Part shown: positions 30,681 to 39,449 of the stretch, piece after piece
Layout of the letters: each line of letters begins with the position of its first letter
Numbering within the stretch: position 1 is the first letter of the stretch
Origin: Phycisphaerales bacterium
Lineage (GTDB): Bacteria > Planctomycetota > Phycisphaerae > Tepidisphaerales > Tepidisphaeraceae
Direction of reading: 5' to 3'
NCBI GenBank assembly: GCA_028291615.1
Contig: JAQGHM010000201.1
Location: 1-47,226 of the forward strand
Length of the DNA: 47,226 nt
Program-made: the position numbers and the translations under genes
Notes under the pieces: model-generated
The model's input: only the letters and a program-made list of their open reading frames with translations
Databases searched by the model: none
Told to the model about the DNA's origin: nothing

Positions 30681-32396
30681 ATGAGCGGTTTCGATCTGTA
30701 TGAATGGGTCAAGGGTTTAGGTACGAAGACCGCAACTTACGGCGGACGCGGCCGGGGGGGTGGTCCGCCGCCTGTCAATTCAACTGAACCGCGGCGGGAG
30801 CCGACACCGCCGTGGCGGCGGTTGCTTGGTGTGGCCGTGGCGGGCGTGGTGGTTTACGGCTTGTACTTTTGGGAGATTCGGCGGGTGGTGGTGCCGGCGG
30901 ATCACGTCCTGGTGCTGATGAAAAAGAACGGCAGCAAGACGCTTCCGGAAGGGCAGTTGATCATTCCGCATGCGCCGGATCGTCAAAAAGAGGCGGCGCG
31001 ATACGCCGAGTGGGAGAAGCAGTACGGCGAGGTGAACGGCATTTATGAAGCCGTATCGCCGGAAGGAACGTACTTTGGCTACAGCCCGTTTGATTACGAG
31101 CGGTGGGTGATTCCGATCAGCCAATCGAACGCCGCAGTGCCCAACAAGAAGGTGGGCGTGGTGATCAAGAAATTCGGGCGGAACCTGCCAACGGGGCAGG
31201 TGCTGGCGGATGCGTCGAAGGACCAGCGCGGGCCGCTGCCGCAGTTGCTCTATCCTGGTCGCTACAACGAGTACGCCAACCCATTTGCCTATGAGATCAA
31301 ACTCTTCGACCCGGTGGTGATGGAGCCGGGGCAGGAGGGCGTGGTGACGTTGATGGCCGCCAAGCCCGCGAAGGATCCGAACCAGTATCTGGTGGCTGAA
31401 GGGGAGCAGGGGACGCAGCCACGCACCGAGCCGCCGGGGTTTCGATATGTGAATTTGTACGAGAAGCGCATCACGCCGATCGACGTGCGGTCGCAGAAGT
31501 TCGAGATGGCGGGGAGCGAATCGATCACGTTCCCGTCGTCGGACAGCTTTACGATCCGCATGCAGGGTTTCGTCGAGTGGCGGGTGATGCCGGACAAGCT
31601 GCCGCTGATGTACGTGCAGTATGCGGAAGGCGGGTCGCTGATTCCATATCTGGATGAGAAGGTGATCCTGCCGTATGCCCGGAGTTTCTGCCGGTTGGTG
31701 GGGAGCAAGTACGCCGCGCGAGACTTCATCACCGGCGACACCAAGCTCAAGTTCCAGCAGGAGTTCGAGACCAAGCTGAAAGAAGCGTGCGCCAAGCAGG
31801 GGATCGAGGTACGCCAAGCCCTGGTGCGCGATATCGAGCCCCCGCAGGCGATCAAGGATCCGATCAACGATCGGGAGATCGCCAAGGAGCAGATCAGCCA
31901 GTACGAGCAGCAGATCCTGGTGGCCAAGACGCAGACCGAACTGACGACGCAGGAACAGATGGCGGATCAGAACAAGGCGATCGGTGACGCCAACCGCGAG
32001 GTGGTGACAATCCTGAAGAAGGCCGAGCAAGTGCGCGACGTTGCGGTGACGAAATCTAACCAGGAATTGGCAGTGGCCAAACTGCGGTTGGAAGCGGCTC
32101 AGAAGGAAGGCGACGCGCTGCTCGAGCGCGGCAAGGCGGAGGCGGCGGTCGTGCTGCTGAACAAGGAGGCCGAGGCCAAACCGCTCGCCCAGCAGGTGCA
32201 GGCGTTTGGGGATGGCGCGGCGTACGCGCAGTACTTCTTCTATCAAAAGGTGGCGGGCTCGGTGAAGAGCGTAATGACGAATACCGAAGGCCCGTTCGGT
32301 GACATGTTCAAGCAGTTCATGCAACCCGTTCCCGCGCGCGGTGGCGGTGGCGGCAGTAGTCCCGCGGGCGCAAAGGTGACGGAGGTGCGGCCATGA
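30681..32396 (+). CDS. SPFH/band-7 family membrane scaffold protein, subunit 1
   Basis: A 571-residue protein. After a Gly/Pro-rich N-terminus one membrane helix (about 46-64) places most of the chain on one side. Residues 68-225 contain beta modules related to those of its partner (PEGTYFGYSPFDYE; YPGRYNEYANPFAYEIKLFDPVVMEPGQEGVV). The SPFH/band-7 domain follows, at about 250-400 (RITPIDVRSQKFEMAG, then FTIRMQGFVEWRV, then LPYARSFCRLVGSKYAARDFITG). Next is a long charged coiled coil (about 400-510, RDIEPPQAIKDPINDREIAKEQ) and a Gly-rich tail. SPFH proteins form large membrane cages (HflKC, flotillin, prohibitin) that organise membranes or proteases. The stop overlaps the next start as ATGA. 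It is larger than HflK (about 420 residues), and no FtsH is adjacent. Confidence 0.85.
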   Translation: MSGFDLYEWVKGLGTKTATYGGRGRGGGPPPVNSTEPRREPTPPWRRLLGVAVAGVVVYGLYFWEIRRVVVPADHVLVLMKKNGSKTLPEGQLIIPHAPDRQKEAARYAEWEKQYGEVNGIYEAVSPEGTYFGYSPFDYERWVIPISQSNAAVPNKKVGVVIKKFGRNLPTGQVLADASKDQRGPLPQLLYPGRYNEYANPFAYEIKLFDPVVMEPGQEGVVTLMAAKPAKDPNQYLVAEGEQGTQPRTEPPGFRYVNLYEKRITPIDVRSQKFEMAGSESITFPSSDSFTIRMQGFVEWRVMPDKLPLMYVQYAEGGSLIPYLDEKVILPYARSFCRLVGSKYAARDFITGDTKLKFQQEFETKLKEACAKQGIEVRQALVRDIEPPQAIKDPINDREIAKEQISQYEQQILVAKTQTELTTQEQMADQNKAIGDANREVVTILKKAEQVRDVAVTKSNQELAVAKLRLEAAQKEGDALLERGKAEAAVVLLNKEAEAKPLAQQVQAFGDGAAYAQYFFYQKVAGSVKSVMTNTEGPFGDMFKQFMQPVPARGGGGGSSPAGAKVTEVRP

Positions 32397-33994
32397 AATT
32401 CCTTATCAAGATCGGATTGTTTCTCATCGTGATCACCTGGGGCGCGTGGATCTCATTCAAGTGGACCGTGATGCGCGTCTACGTGCCGCCCGACAAGGCG
32501 CTGAAGGTGATCAGCAAGTTCGGCCAGCCCCTGCCGGGGGATCTGATCGCCGCGCCGCGCGATCATCCGGAATACAAGGGCGTGCAGGAAGAACTGATGG
32601 GGCCGGGTCGCTATTTCCTCAACCCGGTGGAGTATGACTGGGAGTTGGTCGACCTCGTTCAGATCTCGGCGGGCGATCCATCGCAGTGGGATTGGGACAC
32701 CAAGGGCCAGTTGAAGAACCGCGCAAGCGCGCCGATGATCGGCTTGGTCTCCTGCAAGCAGGGGAAGACCGCGCCGCCGGGGCAGGAAGTGGTGGATGTT
32801 GGATATCGAGGCATCCAGAAGGAAGTGCTGACGCCGGGTGTTTATAAGCTCAACCCGCATGTGTACGAGGTGACGATGCTGCCGGCGGTGGTCGTGCCGC
32901 CCGGGAGCGTCGGCGTTGTCACACGGCTTTCAGGATTGATCGGCCCGTCAGCGGCCACCACGCAGGGGGAGCAAATTGATCTGAGCCGGATCGTCGGTTC
33001 GGCGGACCATCGTGGCATCCTTCGCGACGTGCTGCAGCCGGGCGTTTACTACAAAAACCCAAGGCTTGAGAAGGTGGACATTGTGCCCATCGGGTACGAC
33101 GCGATCACCACCCGCAATTCGCCCACCGAAGACGTCAACAACGCGCTCAAGTTCTACAGCTACGACGGCTACCAGGTCGAGGCCGACCTGACGGTGGTCT
33201 GGGGGCGAACCCCCGCCGATGCGCCCAAGATCGTGGCGACGGTCGGCAATGTCGAGCAGGTCGAGAAGAACGTGATCGAGCCGGCCATGAAGGCGGCGTG
33301 CCAGAACGTGGGCGCCAACTACAGCGCCAAGGAACTGATCCAGGGTCTGACGCGCAGCAAGTTCCAGGACGAGCTTTCGGACTCCCTGGAGAAACAGGTG
33401 CAATCCCGCAACGTGCACATCCTGCTTGCCCTGCTTCGCAACGTCACGGTCAAGGACAAGAGCGGCCAGGACGCGACCAACGGCCTGCTCGCCACCATCC
33501 AGCGCACCAACATCGAGGTGGAGAACCAGCTCACGGTCAAGCAGAAGACGCAGACGGCAACCGTCAAGGCGAAGCTCGACGCCGAGCAGAAGCTGGTGGA
33601 GGTGGCGCACGACACGGTCACCGGCGACACGCTGCTGAAGGTCGCCAACATCCTTGCCGACGGCCAGAAGAAGGCCGCCGAGATTGACGCCCAGCGTCAA
33701 CTCGACGTCGCCACCATCGAGCTGCAGATCGCCACGCTCAGCGCCAAGACGACACAGATCCTGGGCAAGGCCAAGGCGGACGTGGATCGAATGAAGAACG
33801 AAGCCGAGGCGAAGGGCTCAGAGATGATGGTCAAAGCCCTGGGCAGCCCGCAGGCATACAACGCCTACATCTTCGCCAAGAACTTCGAACCCAAGGACAT
33901 CCGCCTGATCTTCGCTGGGCAAGGGACGTTCTGGACGGATCTGAAGAGTTTCCAGGATGTGGGCGCGGTTAAAGTTCTGCAGGAAAAGAAATAG
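32393..33994 (+). CDS. SPFH/band-7 family membrane scaffold protein, subunit 2
   Basis: A 533-residue partner of the preceding protein, translationally coupled through ATGA. One N-terminal membrane helix (about 4-24) is followed by three beta modules that share PGxYxxNP: PGRYFLNP at 71-78, PGVYKLNP at 148-155 and PGVYYKNP at 216-223. Each is followed by a VxVPxG-type strand turn. An SPFH domain (about 225-365, DGYQVEADLTVVWGRTPAD to NVTVKDKSG) and a coiled coil (about 370-480) complete the chain. The repeated PGxYxxNP modules resemble the repeats of major vault protein, whose shoulder is also an SPFH fold. Two different subunits suggest an HflK/HflC-like hetero-oligomeric cage, here with extra stacked modules near the membrane. 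The gene ends at a long inverted repeat. Confidence 0.85.
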   Translation: MKFLIKIGLFLIVITWGAWISFKWTVMRVYVPPDKALKVISKFGQPLPGDLIAAPRDHPEYKGVQEELMGPGRYFLNPVEYDWELVDLVQISAGDPSQWDWDTKGQLKNRASAPMIGLVSCKQGKTAPPGQEVVDVGYRGIQKEVLTPGVYKLNPHVYEVTMLPAVVVPPGSVGVVTRLSGLIGPSAATTQGEQIDLSRIVGSADHRGILRDVLQPGVYYKNPRLEKVDIVPIGYDAITTRNSPTEDVNNALKFYSYDGYQVEADLTVVWGRTPADAPKIVATVGNVEQVEKNVIEPAMKAACQNVGANYSAKELIQGLTRSKFQDELSDSLEKQVQSRNVHILLALLRNVTVKDKSGQDATNGLLATIQRTNIEVENQLTVKQKTQTATVKAKLDAEQKLVEVAHDTVTGDTLLKVANILADGQKKAAEIDAQRQLDVATIELQIATLSAKTTQILGKAKADVDRMKNEAEAKGSEMMVKALGSPQAYNAYIFAKNFEPKDIRLIFAGQGTFWTDLKSFQDVGAVKVLQEKK

Positions 33995-34098
33995 AACCAC
34001 GAAGTTCACGAGGTGCACGAAGAAGGCAAATGCTGAGCTAGCATCCGTGCGCTTTTGTAACAGTTTCTTTTTCGTGGGCTTCGTGATCTTCGTGGTTC
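33994..34098. repeat. long imperfect inverted repeat between convergent genes
   Basis: GAACCACGAAG-TTCACGAGG (33994 onward) is matched in reverse by TTCGTGATCTTCGTGGTTC (to 34098). The arms are about 28-30 bp with few mismatches and enclose a T-rich loop that contains TTTCTTTTT. It overlaps the last base of the SPFH gene and ends two bases before the TetR stop, so it is well placed as a bidirectional terminator. Confidence 0.7.
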
Positions 34099-34099
34099 A

Positions 34100-34693
34100 T
34101 CAGACTTTTAGAATGCTGATCCCGCGCAAGATCGATTCGATCGCGTTCTTGATCAGGCCCTGCTCCGGCGCCTGAAGGTTCAGCGCCACCATCGCGTAGC
34201 CGATGCCGGTCATGATCAGTTGCCACGCCGGGCCCTTGGGGTCTAGCTGCGGGCGGAAGATGCCGGTCTCCTGGCCGCGCGTGATGATGTGGATGAAGAA
34301 TCGTTCGATCTGGCCGTAGTGTTCCTTCATGACCGCGGCCACCTTGCGGTCGCGGCTGGTCGCCAGGGCGCCGTGAATCACGTGATACGCGTCGGCGAGC
34401 TCGCGAACGTGCTCGGGAAACTCCTCGGCGATGCGGCGGATCTGCTCGGCGGGGTCGTCGGTGTCGCCGATCACTTCCTTCCAGTGCTCCATCGTCAGCT
34501 CGCTGACGCTGCGCACGATCGCGACGAAGAGCTCCTGCTTGGAGTCGAAATGGCGATAGAGGATCGGTTCGGTGACGCCGGCGGCCTCGGCGATGGCGGC
34601 GGTTGTGGTGGCGTCATAGCCCCACTTGGCAAACAGTTTCGTCGCGACTTCGATGAGCTGTTCGCGACGCTGGGGAGCCTTCAACCTGCGCAT
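34100..34693 (-). CDS. TetR/AcrR-family transcriptional regulator
   Basis: A 197-residue one-component regulator. The N-terminal helix-turn-helix reads RREQLIEVATKLFAKWGYDATTTAAIAEAAGVTEPILYRHFDSKQELFVAIV (residues 9-60). The ligand-binding helical half has no recognisable signature. The ATG at 34693 is where the conserved fold begins; the open frame runs on upstream into the antiporter gene, with atypical codons. It is divergent from a cation/proton antiporter, and the intergenic region holds two palindromes, so it probably represses itself and the antiporter. Typical ligands of this family are small hydrophobic molecules, but here the ligand is unknown. It converges on the SPFH operon across an inverted-repeat terminator. 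Confidence 0.88.
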   Translation of the reverse strand: MRRLKAPQRREQLIEVATKLFAKWGYDATTTAAIAEAAGVTEPILYRHFDSKQELFVAIVRSVSELTMEHWKEVIGDTDDPAEQIRRIAEEFPEHVRELADAYHVIHGALATSRDRKVAAVMKEHYGQIERFFIHIITRGQETGIFRPQLDPKGPAWQLIMTGIGYAMVALNLQAPEQGLIKNAIESILRGISILKV

Positions 34694-34753
34694 GGCGAGC
34701 GTTGATATCGGCAGGGGCGACGATTTGCAAGCATCGGCAAACTTAACTCGTTG

Positions 34754-34819
34754 ATGCAATGACGGCCTTGCATTCACGATGCTGATTTGCAGACTGCGCG
34801 GCTGCGGATTTGAATCCGC
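34754..34819. promoter_or_regulatory. candidate TetR operators between the regulator and the antiporter
   Basis: A perfect 16-bp palindrome, GCGGATTTGAATCCGC (34804-34819), lies 6 nt before the antiporter ATG. A second inverted repeat, ATGCAA-8-TTGCAT (34754-34773), lies nearer the middle. Both are in the 132-bp divergent region, where a TetR-family repressor is expected to bind. Confidence 0.45.
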
Positions 34820-34825
34820 GCTCGC

Positions 34826-36580
34826 ATGCATGACCTGCCCCTGATCTCGACCATCGCCGCGGCCTTCACGGCCGCATGGGTGCTGGGGCTCATCACGCAG
34901 AAATTGAAGCTGTCGCCGATCGTTGGGTATCTGCTGGCGGGGATCGCGATCGGTCCGCACACGCCGGGGTTTGTCGGGGACGTGCGGCTCGCGGGGCAGT
35001 TGGCGGAGCTGGGCGTGATCCTGCTGATGTTCGGCGTCGGCCTGCATTTTCATCTCAAGGATCTGCTCGCCGTGCGCAACGTCGCGATCCCCGGCGCCAT
35101 CGGTCAGAGCCTGATCGCCACGCTGCTCGGTGCGGCGGTGGCAATGGCATTCGGGTGGCCGCTGAAGTCCGGGCTGGTGCTTGGCATGGCGATGGCGGTC
35201 GCGAGCACGGTGGTGCTAATCCGCGTGCTGACGGACAACCGCGTGCTGGATACCACGGCGGGTCACGTCGCCGTCGGGTGGCTGATCGTTGAAGACGTGT
35301 TGACGGTGGTGGTGCTGGTGCTGATCCCGGCGCTGGGAACGACAGCGCCGGCGGGCCATGCGGCGGCTTCCGGCGGTTCGAGCATCTGGATGACGCTGCT
35401 GATCGCCCTGCTGAAGCTGGGCGCGCTGATCGCCATCCTGTTGCTGGCCGGCTCGCGCCTGATCCCGTGGGTGATGGTAAAGGTGGCGCGACTGCGCTCG
35501 CGCGAGTTGTTTACATTGACCGTGCTGGTGATGGCGATCGCGGTCGCGGCGGGTTCGTCTTACGTCTTCGGCGCATCGATGGCGCTGGGGGCGTTTCTCG
35601 CCGGAATGGTCGTCGGGCAGTCGCCCGTATCGCACCAGGCGGCGGCGGACGCGCTGCCGCTGCGCGATGCGTTCGCCGTGCTCTTCTTCGCATCCGTCGG
35701 CATGTTGTTCGATCCGATGTTTGTCGTGCACCACCCCGGCTTGTTCGTTGCGGGGCTGGCGATCGTCCTGCTCGCCAAGCCGCTGGCCGCGCTGGCGATC
35801 GTCGCGATCATCGGCTATCCGGCCCGCACCGCGCTGACCGTGGCGATCGGCCTTGCGCAGATCGGCGAGTTCTCTTTCATCCTGTCGGACCTGGGACGCA
35901 AGCACCATCTGCTCGACGACGCCGGCCACAACCTGCTGGTGGCATGCGCTATCGTTTCCATTACCGCCAACCCGGTGCTCTTTCGCTTGATCGGCCCGCT
36001 CGAATCGGCGCTGCAACGCCGGACTGCGCTGTGGCGGTTCCTCAACCGCGGCGCACAGGCGCGGAGCGGCGATATGAACCGCCGAGCCGGCGAACTGCTC
36101 GAACGCTCGCCGGAGCCAGTGGCGGTCATCGTCGGCTACGGCCCGGTCGGGCGCACGGTGGATGAGATCCTCCGCAAGGGCGGACTCGAAACCGTCGTCG
36201 TCGATCTGAACATGGATACCGTGCAGGGCCTGACCAAAGCCGGTCGCGCCGCCATCTACGGCGACGCCTTCAACATCGAGGTGATGCACCAGGCGCTCCC
36301 GCGCGCCACGCATCTGATCATCACGCTCCCCCACTCCGCTAACCGCAACCCGCTGATCGCCGCCGCCAAGCTGATCAACCCCGAGATCAAGGTCTTCGTG
36401 CGTGCGCGCTACATCGACGAGCGTGCAGAGTTGATCCAAGTCGGCGCGGATGGCGTCTGTTACGAGGAAGCCGAGGCGGCGGTGGCGCTCTCCAAGCTCG
36501 TCCTCTTCGACCGTGGCGCTGACGACGAGACTATCCGGAGTGAGACGACGCGCATCCGCCAGGAACTGCGGGCTTCGTAA
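34826..36580 (+). CDS. ybaL: CPA2-family monovalent cation:proton antiporter with RCK domain (YbaL/KefB-like)
   Basis: A 584-residue membrane protein. The N-terminal exchanger domain has about 12 helices and the YbaL-like opening SPIVGYLLAGIAIGPHTPGFVGD (30-52) and AELGVILLMFGVGLHFHLKDLLAV (62-85). The conserved helix VGWLIVEDVLTVVVLV near 150 carries the acidic ion-binding pair. A cytoplasmic TrkA-N/RCK domain starts near residue 430 with the nucleotide-binding motif VIVGYGPVGRTVDEILRKGG. Such proteins exchange K+ or Na+ for protons under nucleotide control. No KefC-type glutathione-binding ancillary gene is adjacent. The ATG at 34826 follows a 16-bp palindrome by 6 nt, so no Shine-Dalgarno is possible there. 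It is divergent from a TetR regulator and 31 nt before trpS. Confidence 0.88.
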   Translation: MHDLPLISTIAAAFTAAWVLGLITQKLKLSPIVGYLLAGIAIGPHTPGFVGDVRLAGQLAELGVILLMFGVGLHFHLKDLLAVRNVAIPGAIGQSLIATLLGAAVAMAFGWPLKSGLVLGMAMAVASTVVLIRVLTDNRVLDTTAGHVAVGWLIVEDVLTVVVLVLIPALGTTAPAGHAAASGGSSIWMTLLIALLKLGALIAILLLAGSRLIPWVMVKVARLRSRELFTLTVLVMAIAVAAGSSYVFGASMALGAFLAGMVVGQSPVSHQAAADALPLRDAFAVLFFASVGMLFDPMFVVHHPGLFVAGLAIVLLAKPLAALAIVAIIGYPARTALTVAIGLAQIGEFSFILSDLGRKHHLLDDAGHNLLVACAIVSITANPVLFRLIGPLESALQRRTALWRFLNRGAQARSGDMNRRAGELLERSPEPVAVIVGYGPVGRTVDEILRKGGLETVVVDLNMDTVQGLTKAGRAAIYGDAFNIEVMHQALPRATHLIITLPHSANRNPLIAAAKLINPEIKVFVRARYIDERAELIQVGADGVCYEEAEAAVALSKLVLFDRGADDETIRSETTRIRQELRAS

Positions 36581-36596
36581 CGGCCCCCATCACGGA

Positions 36597-36602
36597 TATA
36601 AC
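36597..36602 (+). promoter_or_regulatory. -10 box next to the trpS start codon
   Basis: TATAAC at 36597-36602 ends 9 nt before the trpS ATG. The 9 nt between (ACTCCCCCT) hold no ribosome-binding site. A very short or absent leader is predicted. The -35 is weak (TTCGTA, 17 nt upstream). Confidence 0.4.
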
Positions 36603-36611
36603 ACTCCCCCT

Positions 36612-37709
36612 ATGAGTTCCACCCCCAAGAAACGCCTCCTGACCGGCGACACCCCCACCGGCAAACTCCATCTGGGCCACTACGTCGGCAGCGTCGAGAA
36701 CCGCCTGGCGCTGCAGGACGAATATGACTGCTACTTCATCATCGCCAACAAGCACGCCTTCACCACCCGCGCCGAGCGCCCCGATGAAATCCGCCAGAGC
36801 GTCATCGACATCGCCACCGACTACCTCGCCTGCGGCATTGACCCTAGCAAGTCGAACATGTTCATCCAAAGCGAAGTCCCCGCCATCGACGAGCTGACCT
36901 TCTTCTTCTCGATGCTCATCCCCTTCAACCGCGTGATGCGCAACCCCACCCTCGCGCAAGAGATCAAGGACAAAGACCTGGGCGACAAATACCCCTTCGG
37001 CTTCCCGCTCTACGCCGTCGGCCAGACCGCCGACATTCTCGCGTTTCGGCCCGAGATCGTCCCCGTCGGCGAAGACCAACTCCCGCACCTGGAACTCACG
37101 CGCGAAGTCTCACGTAAGTTCAACCAGGTCTACTGCGGCGTCAACCCGCACGCCAAGGACAACGAAAACGTGCAGCAGGGTGGCCTCTTCCCCGTCATCG
37201 AGCCCAAGCTCGGCCGGATTAAGCGACTCGTCGGACTGGGCGCCCCTAGCGACACCGGCCAATTACTCAAGATGAGCAAGAGCCTCAACAACGCCATCTT
37301 CCTCTCCGATGACGCCGACACCGTGCAGAAAAAGATCATGACGATGTACACCGATCCCAAGCGTCTCCGCGTCACCGATCCAGGCGAGACCGATCCGGAG
37401 AAGAACCCCCTCTGGGCGTTCCACGAGGCCTTCAACCCCGACAAGGCGTGGGTGGCCGAGCATCAGGAGATGTACCGCGGCGGCAAGATCGGCGACGTCG
37501 CGATCAAGAAGAAACTGATCGAGATCCTCAACAGCATCCTCGAGCCGATCCGCCAGCGGCGCAAGCAGTACGAAAATCGCCCGGATGATGTGATCGCCGC
37601 CCTGAAGCAGGGGACTGCCAACGCAAACGTCATCGCCGAGGAAACCCTCGCGCTGGCGAAGAAGGCGATGCGACAGGATTACTTCCCGCGAGAACTGCGT
37701 CTGAAGTAA
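36612..37709 (+). CDS. trpS: tryptophanyl-tRNA synthetase
   Basis: A 365-residue class Ic synthetase that charges tRNA-Trp. The HIGH-type motif is PTGKLHLGHYVGS (15-27) and the KMSKS motif is LLKMSKSLNN at about 218-227. Between them, FPLYAVGQTADILAF and GEDQLPHLELTREVSRKFN bind tryptophan and ATP. The ATG at 36612 matches the family N-terminus (KKRLLTGDTPTGKLHLGH). The longer open frame to 36450 lies inside the antiporter gene. It is 31 nt after the antiporter but has its own -10 close to the start. It converges on the esterase gene only 5 nt away, with no hairpin in between. Confidence 0.95.
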   Translation: MSSTPKKRLLTGDTPTGKLHLGHYVGSVENRLALQDEYDCYFIIANKHAFTTRAERPDEIRQSVIDIATDYLACGIDPSKSNMFIQSEVPAIDELTFFFSMLIPFNRVMRNPTLAQEIKDKDLGDKYPFGFPLYAVGQTADILAFRPEIVPVGEDQLPHLELTREVSRKFNQVYCGVNPHAKDNENVQQGGLFPVIEPKLGRIKRLVGLGAPSDTGQLLKMSKSLNNAIFLSDDADTVQKKIMTMYTDPKRLRVTDPGETDPEKNPLWAFHEAFNPDKAWVAEHQEMYRGGKIGDVAIKKKLIEILNSILEPIRQRRKQYENRPDDVIAALKQGTANANVIAEETLALAKKAMRQDYFPRELRLK

Positions 37710-37714
37710 CCGCT

Positions 37715-39400
37715 CTATCGCTTCCCCTGTGGCGGCGCTGGCGCCACCCAATCATCCGTGCGGAACGGGCTCGCCGGTAGCGCCTCTTTATTGTAAAGAT
37801 TGCACTCCGGATTATTTGCCCACGCGTACCGCACCGCCACCGGTTTCTTCACCGCATCGCTCCAGACCACAACGCCATCGCCATCAATCTTCGCCTCCGC
37901 CCAGACGAACTTCTTATCCTCCCCCGCGATGGAGAACCCAACCAGGTGGTCCAGCGGCTTATTCGCTTCCTGTCCCATGCGAATGATCGGCGCTGCGCCA
38001 ATCGCTAGTCCGCCGCCGACGTTCTTGAACTTGATCCGCACCTTCTCCCCTTCGACATTCATGCTCTCATACCGCGGCCCCGAGTAAACCACGTCCTTCC
38101 CATACGCCACCTTCTCCGCCGCCAGCGCCAGCCGCGCCCCGACATCCACCTTGTTCTTCGGATGAATGTCCCCGGCCTCGCCGATATCGATAATGACTGC
38201 CTCCCCCGTGTTCGGCAGCGCCAGCGTCCCGCTCTGCGCCTCGCGCAATCCCGCCCAGCCCCCCTCGCCCTGCGTCGGCTCCGTCTCGCGCTTCATGTAA
38301 TTCGCCAGTTGCACCCAGACGAACGGAAAATCCCCCTGCGCGAACTGCCGCCGCCAGTCCTTGATCATCGCCGGGAAAAGCGTGCGATAGAGCATCGGTT
38401 GCCCCGCGTTGGCCTCTCCCTGGTACCAGATCGCCCCCTTGATCGCGAGCGGCGCAAGCGGCGCGACCATCGCGTTGTTCAGCACCGTCGGCACGCCTGG
38501 ATTCTTGCCCGGCTCCGTCGGCTTGCGACCCGTCATCGCCACCCGCGCCGGCTGCGCTGGCGCTTCCTTTCCGGCGGCCTTTGCCGCGGCCGATTCCTTC
38601 TGCCATTTCGCCAGATCCTCCCGATATTGCTTCCCCACCGTCTCGTTCCACTTCTTCTGATCCGCCTCCCACTTGGGCAGCAGCTCATCCCGATACTTCT
38701 TTTCCAGCGTCGCCAAATTCGCAACGGTTGAGTCGTAACTCTTCACGTAAACATCCAGCCCCGATTCCGACTTCAGCCCCTCCATGCTCGTCCACGACTG
38801 CGCCGGCGTTCCGCCCCACGACGTGTGAATCAACCCCACCGGCACGCCCAGCGCCTTGTGCAGATCGCGCCCGAAAAAGTACGCCGCCGCGCTAAACCCC
38901 TTCACCGTCTCCGGCGTACATTCCGCCCACGTCCCTTCCGTGTCGCTCAGCGGCTGCAGCGCCGTCGCATGCTTGACCGTGAACAACCGGATCTTCGGAT
39001 AATTCGCCTTGGGCCCTTCATCAGCCGCGTTGTACGCCTGCGGAAAACCAAACCCCATGTTCGACTGCCCCGAGCAGACCCAAACCTCGCCGATCAGGAT
39101 GTTCTTCAGCCCGATCGTGTTCTTCCCCGCCACGCTCATCTCCATCGGCCCGCCCGTCTTCACCGGGTCCAGCTTGAGCATCCACTTTCCATCCGCTCCC
39201 GCCGTCGCCGATTTCTTCTGGTCGCCAATCGTCACGCTCACCGCTTCGCCCGGCGTTGCCCACCCCCACACCGGCAGCGGCTTGTCCGCCTGCAGCACCA
39301 TGTTGTCGCCAAACACGCCCGCCAGTTTCACGTCGGCGCGCGCAGTCGAAACCAGGCAAAGCAGTAACGCCGCCACGATCGATGGAATGATTCTTCGCAT
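37715..39400 (-). CDS. exported sialate O-acetylesterase-like SGNH hydrolase
   Basis: A 561-residue secreted enzyme. The signal peptide is residues 1-22 (IIPSIVAALLLCLVSTARA). An N-terminal beta domain with VFGDNMVLQADKPLPVWGWA precedes the catalytic domain: nucleophile Ser in VCSGQSNMGFG near 118, the oxyanion-type segment KGAIWYQGEANAGQP near 330, and catalytic Asp/His in GEAGDIHPKNK near 430. A C-terminal beta domain ends with VAVRYAWANNPECNLYN. This family removes O-acetyl groups from sialic acids or other acetylated glycans and is frequent in polysaccharide-degrading planctomycetes. The insertion YRDELLPKWEADQKKWNETVGKQYREDLAKWQKES (about 235-270) is a helical, lysine-rich spacer common in planctomycete members. 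The ATG at 39400 begins the signal peptide. No sulfatase or other glycan enzyme is adjacent. Confidence 0.9.
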   Translation of the reverse strand: MRRIIPSIVAALLLCLVSTARADVKLAGVFGDNMVLQADKPLPVWGWATPGEAVSVTIGDQKKSATAGADGKWMLKLDPVKTGGPMEMSVAGKNTIGLKNILIGEVWVCSGQSNMGFGFPQAYNAADEGPKANYPKIRLFTVKHATALQPLSDTEGTWAECTPETVKGFSAAAYFFGRDLHKALGVPVGLIHTSWGGTPAQSWTSMEGLKSESGLDVYVKSYDSTVANLATLEKKYRDELLPKWEADQKKWNETVGKQYREDLAKWQKESAAAKAAGKEAPAQPARVAMTGRKPTEPGKNPGVPTVLNNAMVAPLAPLAIKGAIWYQGEANAGQPMLYRTLFPAMIKDWRRQFAQGDFPFVWVQLANYMKRETEPTQGEGGWAGLREAQSGTLALPNTGEAVIIDIGEAGDIHPKNKVDVGARLALAAEKVAYGKDVVYSGPRYESMNVEGEKVRIKFKNVGGGLAIGAAPIIRMGQEANKPLDHLVGFSIAGEDKKFVWAEAKIDGDGVVVWSDAVKKPVAVRYAWANNPECNLYNKEALPASPFRTDDWVAPAPPQGKR

Positions 39401-39449
39401 ACCCCTTAAACCAACCGCGCACCGGTATGTTGTGCCGCGCGCGTGTCGA

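Noticed and set aside
30780..32324. A 514-codon open frame on the minus strand opposite the first SPFH gene
   Set aside because: It is His/Arg/Leu-rich antisense of a recognised SPFH protein and would run against the operon with no promoter.
35216..36439. A 407-codon open frame on the minus strand inside the antiporter gene
   Set aside because: It is a shadow of a protein with clear antiporter and RCK motifs; the product is charged low-complexity sequence.
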